Shown one piece after another: positions 62,338 to 64,000 of a stretch of 64,000 nucleotides of DNA; positions within the stretch are counted from its first letter, which is position 1, and every line of letters begins with the position of its first letter. The stretch lies in assembly GCA_002499445.1 (NCBI GenBank), contig DALS01000016.1, positions 635-64,634 of the forward strand. Direction: 5' to 3'. The notes below the pieces were generated by a model. The model was not told the origin of the DNA. It saw nothing but the letters and a program-made list of their open reading frames with translations, and searched no databases. The position numbers were made by a program, and so were the translations under genes. The stretch comes from Methanosarcina sp. UBA293. Lineage in GTDB: Archaea > Halobacteriota > Methanosarcinia > Methanosarcinales > Methanosarcinaceae.

Positions 62338-63681
62338 TCAATTTATATCTTTAAACTTAAGGTCAAGTTTCCTGTGCGTATAGGGTTTTGCGTATTCTCC
62401 TGCATAGTCTGCAACGACCTGTCCATTCCCAAGTAAGACATATTTGTAGATCAGCAGTCCTTCCATGCCTACAGGCCCACGGGTATGGATTTTGTTTGTA
62501 CTGATTCCAACCTCAGCTCCTTTCCCGTAACGATAGCCATCTGCAAAACGAGTTGAGGCATTTACCATAACACTTGAAGAATCAACAAGTCCCATGAACA
62601 TTTTTCTTCTTGAGGCATCCTTAGTTATTATTCCATCGGTGTGGTGGGAACCGAAGGTGTTTATGTGGTCAATTGCCTCCTTTATGTCATCAACGAGTTT
62701 TATCGAAAGAATAAGATCATTGTACTCAAGACTCCAGTCCTCTTCCGTAGCCTTTGAAAGGGGAGAAAGCCCTCTTTTTTCAAGCAGTGAGTAAGTGCCC
62801 TGGTCACAGCGAAGCTCAACCCCCGCCTCAAGATACATCTCTGCCATCTTTGGCAGGAAAGCCTCAGCAATCTTACGGTTTACCAGAAGGGTTTCAATGG
62901 CATTACATACCGCAGGATACTGTACTTTTGCATCGAAGCAGACCTTCCAGGCTATATCGAGATCAGCATACTCGTCCACATAGATATGGCAGATCCCGCT
63001 GGTGTGTCCAAGTACCGGAATTTTCGTATTTTCCTGGATAAACTTGACAAACTCGTTTGAACCTCTAGGGATTAGAAGGTCTACATAGGCATCAAGACTC
63101 AAAAGATCCATTATCTCTTCTCTGGTTTCCATAAGCTGGAAAGCTCCTACTGGCATGCCTTCTACGGATTCTATGGCTTTTACAAGAACCTGAAAAATTG
63201 TGCGGTTGGACTCTTTAGCTTCACTTCCGCCTTTGAAAATAGTCGCGTTTCCGCTCTTTAGACAAAGGGACATAACCTGAGGCACCACATCGGGTCGAGA
63301 TTCAAAAATAACCCCTATAAGGCCGATCGGACAACTTACCTGATAGAGAACAAGGTCCTTGTCTAGCTCAAGAGTTGAGAGGGTATCCCCTACAGGGTCT
63401 TTGAGCTTAATCACGTCTCTAATTCCTGCAATCATTCCATCAATCTTTGAGTCGTCTACTTTAAGCCTGTCTACAAGAGCCTGAGTAAGCTTACCTTTCT
63501 TTTTCAGTTCAACGGCATATTCAAGATCTTTTAAGTTTGCATCCAGAATAGCTTTCCTTTCTTTATCCAGAGACTGAGCCATGGCTTCAAGCGCTTGGTT
63601 TTTAATTTCTGTACTTACACTAGAAAGCTCAATAGAAGCCTTTTTTGCCTGTATCACTTTAGTTTTAATATCTTCAGCCAT
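62338..63681 (-). CDS. proA: Glutamate-5-semialdehyde dehydrogenase (gamma-glutamyl phosphate reductase)
   Basis: 447 residues from the ATG at 63681, with GGTGAT 4 nt upstream. The frame is open to 63846, but the extra 55 residues include a low-complexity repeat (EVNRFDEVNKFDEVNRF) that comes from a DNA tandem repeat, so they are probably untranslated leader. Aldehyde dehydrogenase fold: GLIGVIFESRPDV (NADP binding), LKSGNATIFKGGSEA, and the catalytic Cys in VQYPAVCNAIETLLVN. It reduces glutamyl phosphate in proline synthesis. Confidence 0.95.
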   Translation of the reverse strand: MAEDIKTKVIQAKKASIELSSVSTEIKNQALEAMAQSLDKERKAILDANLKDLEYAVELKKKGKLTQALVDRLKVDDSKIDGMIAGIRDVIKLKDPVGDTLSTLELDKDLVLYQVSCPIGLIGVIFESRPDVVPQVMSLCLKSGNATIFKGGSEAKESNRTIFQVLVKAIESVEGMPVGAFQLMETREEIMDLLSLDAYVDLLIPRGSNEFVKFIQENTKIPVLGHTSGICHIYVDEYADLDIAWKVCFDAKVQYPAVCNAIETLLVNRKIAEAFLPKMAEMYLEAGVELRCDQGTYSLLEKRGLSPLSKATEEDWSLEYNDLILSIKLVDDIKEAIDHINTFGSHHTDGIITKDASRRKMFMGLVDSSSVMVNASTRFADGYRYGKGAEVGISTNKIHTRGPVGMEGLLIYKYVLLGNGQVVADYAGEYAKPYTHRKLDLKFKDIN

Positions 63682-63738
63682 ATAATCACCATTTGAATTG
63701 GATACTTCTGAATGCCCTAATTCGAGAGTTGGGCAGCC

Positions 63739-63792
63739 AAACCTGTTAACTTCATCAAACTTGTTAACTTCATCAAACCTGTTAACTTCATT
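63739..63792 (-). repeat. Three 18-bp tandem repeats upstream of proA
   Basis: The unit AAACCTGTTAACTTCATC occurs three times without gaps (63739-63756, 63757-63774, 63775-63792) with one or two substitutions. Each contains the palindrome GTTAAC. The array starts 58 bp before the proA ATG and could be a regulator site or a slippage product. Confidence 0.6.
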
Positions 63793-64000
63793 AATAGACT
63801 CGATGAGAATAGGTGGATTTACAAGAGATTTGACGTCGAGAAACACCGGATATGGATAATGGAACTTACTATTGATTTATAATAATTTAATTAATTTGTA
63901 ATAACCTGATGAACTATTTCGTTATAATAATGGAGTTTATTATTGAATAATCAACTTTGAGTTTAAATTAAATACTGAGAACTAAAGATCAATTTTCTTT
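63793..64000 (-). promoter_or_regulatory. Probable promoter region of proA
   Basis: Very AT-rich with several TATA-like stretches on the minus strand (for example around 63870-63895). No gene starts before the end of the window. Nothing more specific can be defined. Confidence 0.3.

Noticed and set aside
1..64000. CRISPR array or prophage
   Set aside because: No regularly spaced direct repeats with unique spacers and no phage structural genes, integrase or cas genes were seen; the tandem repeats found are short and without spacers.

Overview
The window reads as a chromosomal segment of a methanogenic archaeon of the genus Methanosarcina or a close relative. The evidence is a complete A-type ATP synthase operon in the order H-I-K-E-C-F-A-B-D-G, an F420-reducing hydrogenase operon (frhADGB), a corrinoid methyltransferase set with FilR1-type regulators, archaeal ribosomal proteins eL39, eL31, eL20/LX and eS19, aIF6, PDCD5, prefoldin and a PAN proteasome ATPase. 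Host-like DNA is AT-rich, with long AT-rich spacers between genes.

Left part (1-16.5 kb): the 3' end of a long coiled-coil gene, a DUF1699 protein, hypF, then the ATP synthase operon on the minus strand (12.6 down to 4.0 kb). The operon ends with a 52-residue ahaG gene and a hairpin. Upstream lie a radical SAM/SPASM gene and a trans-polyprenyl diphosphate synthase that probably makes the methanophenazine side chain.

Middle (16.5-33.3 kb): tRNA-Gly(TCC), tRNA-Leu(TAG), an ACT-ACT-metallo-beta-lactamase gene whose 3' end lies antisense to that tRNA-Leu, a GIY-YIG-like protein, an ADP-ribosylglycohydrolase, an IS transposase remnant, two proteins of unknown function, tRNA-Glu(CTC), PAN and two small DUF131 membrane proteins. 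Next comes the most unusual locus: a UroD-like methyltransferase, a corrinoid protein and a second UroD-like methyltransferase (27.4-30.2 kb). FilR1-type regulators lie on both sides, and the left one is interrupted only by two in-frame TAG codons. purA and a degenerate tRNA-Leu(TAA) follow.

Accessory part (33.3-47.7 kb): a GC-richer block (34.2-39.6 kb) carries an F420-dependent oxidoreductase, a glycogen debranching enzyme, a glutaredoxin, an Old Yellow Enzyme and an HPP-family membrane protein; it looks laterally acquired. It is followed by an ABM-domain protein, an SGNH-like lipoprotein, the frhADGB operon (also GC-rich) and a secreted Gly/His-rich repeat protein.

Right part (48-64 kb): an AI-2E-family transporter, a DUF308 protein, an information-processing cluster (eS19, PDCD5, PP-loop ATPase, eL39, eL31, aIF6, LX, prefoldin alpha, FtsY), PspC, a transglutaminase-like protein, a DUF523-DUF1722 protein, a peroxiredoxin and the proline genes proA-proB-proC.

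Energy metabolism links much of the window: Frh supplies or oxidises F420H2, HypF matures NiFe hydrogenases, methanophenazine carries electrons in the membrane, the A-type ATP synthase uses the ion gradient, and the corrinoid methyltransferases would feed methyl groups to coenzyme M. Several start codons were moved from the longest possible reading frame where a Shine-Dalgarno sequence clearly favours an internal start.
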